In this document: positions 30,253-31,118 of the stretch, piece by piece | Layout: every line of letters starts with the position of its first letter | Position numbering within the stretch: position 1 is the stretch's first letter | NCBI GenBank assembly: GCA_042090305.1 | Contig: JBELJQ010000021.1 | Span: forward strand, 1-31,118 | From: TMED13 sp042090305 | GTDB taxonomy: Bacteria > Pseudomonadota > Alphaproteobacteria > Methylaequorales > Methylaequoraceae | Reading direction: 5' to 3' | Length of the DNA stretch: 31,118 nt | Translations under genes and position numbers: made by a program | The notes under the pieces: model-generated | Database searches by the model: none | What the model saw: only the letters and a program-made list of their open reading frames with translations | What the model was told of the DNA's origin: nothing

Positions 30253-31118
30253 TTAACCAATATATTGTTTTTTAGCTCTACTACAAATATTTATTAAAAT
30301 TTCATATGGTATGGTTTTACTTTTTTTTGCAATATCTTGTATTTTAATATTTTCACCGAGCAACTCAACCCAATTTCCAACCTTGATAGAATCATCATTA
30401 AGGTTTGTAATATCAATCATCATATAATCCATAGATATCGAACCAATAATAGGTAACTTTTTAATATAAAAAACTTCACTTAAATTACTTAATATTCTTG
30501 GGTAGCCATCTGCATAACCTACCCCAATTATTGCAATTTTTTTAATACTTTTTGCTTTGAAAGTTGAATTGTATCCAAAATGATTAATTAACTCCTCTGC
30601 TTTTTTTATTTGAAGAATTTTGGCAAAAAAGCTAAAAACTGGTTTAAATTCATTTGAATTTAGACCAAATATATTTCCACCACTTCTTACCATCCCATAA
30701 TTTAAGGATCTAAGTTTAATTATTGCATTAGAATTAGATAAACTATGAATCGAGTCAGGAAAAAATTTTATTATCGTATCAAATTTCTCTTTTTGAATTT
30801 TATTCAGATTAGTTCTTTCGTCTGATGCAATTAAATGAGACATTACACACCTGATATTCAAATTGTTTGATTTACACAAATCTTTTATTTGTTCAGCTAA
30901 TGAAATTTCTATTCCTAATCTATTAATGCCTGTATCAAAATGTAGTGATATATTTACATTTTTTTTAATTCTTTTTTTATAGTCAATAATTTTTTCTAGT
31001 TCTTCCATTGAATTAATAACAGGTGATATTTTGTGTTGAAATATTTCTTTTATTTCTTTGAAATTTTTATCAATTACACCATTTAATAAAAACAATTCAG
31101 ATTTTTGTGAAATTTTTC
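30253..31118 (-). CDS. alr: Alanine racemase, C-terminal part (5' end outside window)
   Basis: The frame is open to the right edge, so the first codons are missing; a TTG at 31095 is internal. The visible 288 residues match alanine racemase: FDTGINRLGIE, CVMSHLIASDE, LNYGMVRSGGNIFG, the motif VGYADGYPR carrying the second catalytic Tyr, and GSISMDYMMIDIT of the C-terminal barrel. The PLP-binding Lys of the N-terminal barrel lies outside the window. The enzyme makes D-alanine for peptidoglycan. It leads directly into mlaE. Confidence 0.93.
   Translation of the reverse strand, partial: KISQKSELFLLNGVIDKNFKEIKEIFQHKISPVINSMEELEKIIDYKKRIKKNVNISLHFDTGINRLGIEISLAEQIKDLCKSNNLNIRCVMSHLIASDERTNLNKIQKEKFDTIIKFFPDSIHSLSNSNAIIKLRSLNYGMVRSGGNIFGLNSNEFKPVFSFFAKILQIKKAEELINHFGYNSTFKAKSIKKIAIIGVGYADGYPRILSNLSEVFYIKKLPIIGSISMDYMMIDITNLNDDSIKVGNWVELLGENIKIQDIAKKSKTIPYEILINICSRAKKQYIG

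Overview
This AT-rich window (roughly 30% GC by eye) looks like part of a low-GC alphaproteobacterial chromosome, probably from a free-living, marine-type lineage. The placement rests on alphaproteobacterial marker genes (a DUF2794 protein, a DUF1289 protein) and on the alphaproteobacterial order alr - mlaE - mlaF - cvpA - purF - SDR at the right end. No tRNA, rRNA, insertion sequence or CRISPR array is visible. Genes are tightly packed. The longest gene-free stretch is 187 bases (17541-17727), and no stretch reaches 300 bases.

Left part (1-18798), flagellar cluster. It opens with the C-terminal half of motB and an unrecognised 272-residue protein on the plus strand. Facing these on the minus strand is a compact series. 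Read in the direction of transcription from 17540 it is: a fleT-like sigma-54 activator gene, fliE, fliF, fliG, fliH, fliI, fliJ, fliK, fliL, fliM, fliN, fliO, fliP, fliQ, fliR, flhB, then five accessory genes. The accessory genes encode a small two-helix membrane protein, a four-cysteine miniprotein, a membrane-anchored coiled-coil protein, a PDZ-plus-membrane protein, and a protein that aligns along its length with ribosome recycling factor. Divergent from the fleT-like gene is a second sigma-54 activator, fleQ-like.

Regulation can be read directly from the DNA. Strong -24/-12 (sigma-54) promoters lie upstream of fleT, fliK and fliO, giving three transcription blocks: fleT-fliEFGHIJ, fliKLMN and fliOPQR-flhB-plus. 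A fourth candidate precedes the coiled-coil gene. The two longest intergenic gaps of the flagellar region each hold a perfect inverted repeat TGTCA-N6-TGACA. This resembles the Pseudomonas FleQ box and sits at enhancer distance upstream of a sigma-54 promoter. The two activators divide their domains: the fleT-like protein has an N-terminal domain and an AAA+ domain but no DNA-binding helix-turn-helix, while the fleQ-like protein has the AAA+ domain and helix-turn-helix but no N-terminal domain. This recalls the FleQ/FleT pair of Rhodobacter sphaeroides.

Right part (18799-31118), core genes. trhO (minus) and a marC-family gene (plus) start head to head in a single ATGCAT. There follow DUF1289, a small exported protein, DUF2794 (minus), and a yfgM - bamB - der run (outer-membrane protein export and ribosome assembly). 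Directly coupled to der are a monoheme cytochrome c and a flavocytochrome c sulfide dehydrogenase flavoprotein, which implies sulfide oxidation in the periplasm. On the minus strand follow an SDR-family protein lacking its catalytic Tyr and Lys, purF, cvpA, mlaF, mlaE and a partial alanine racemase gene that runs off the right edge.

The most unusual items are the ribosome-recycling-factor-like protein and its membrane neighbours in a flagellar operon, the twin FleQ-type boxes with the split activator pair, the catalytically stripped SDR, and the altered ABC signature of MlaF.
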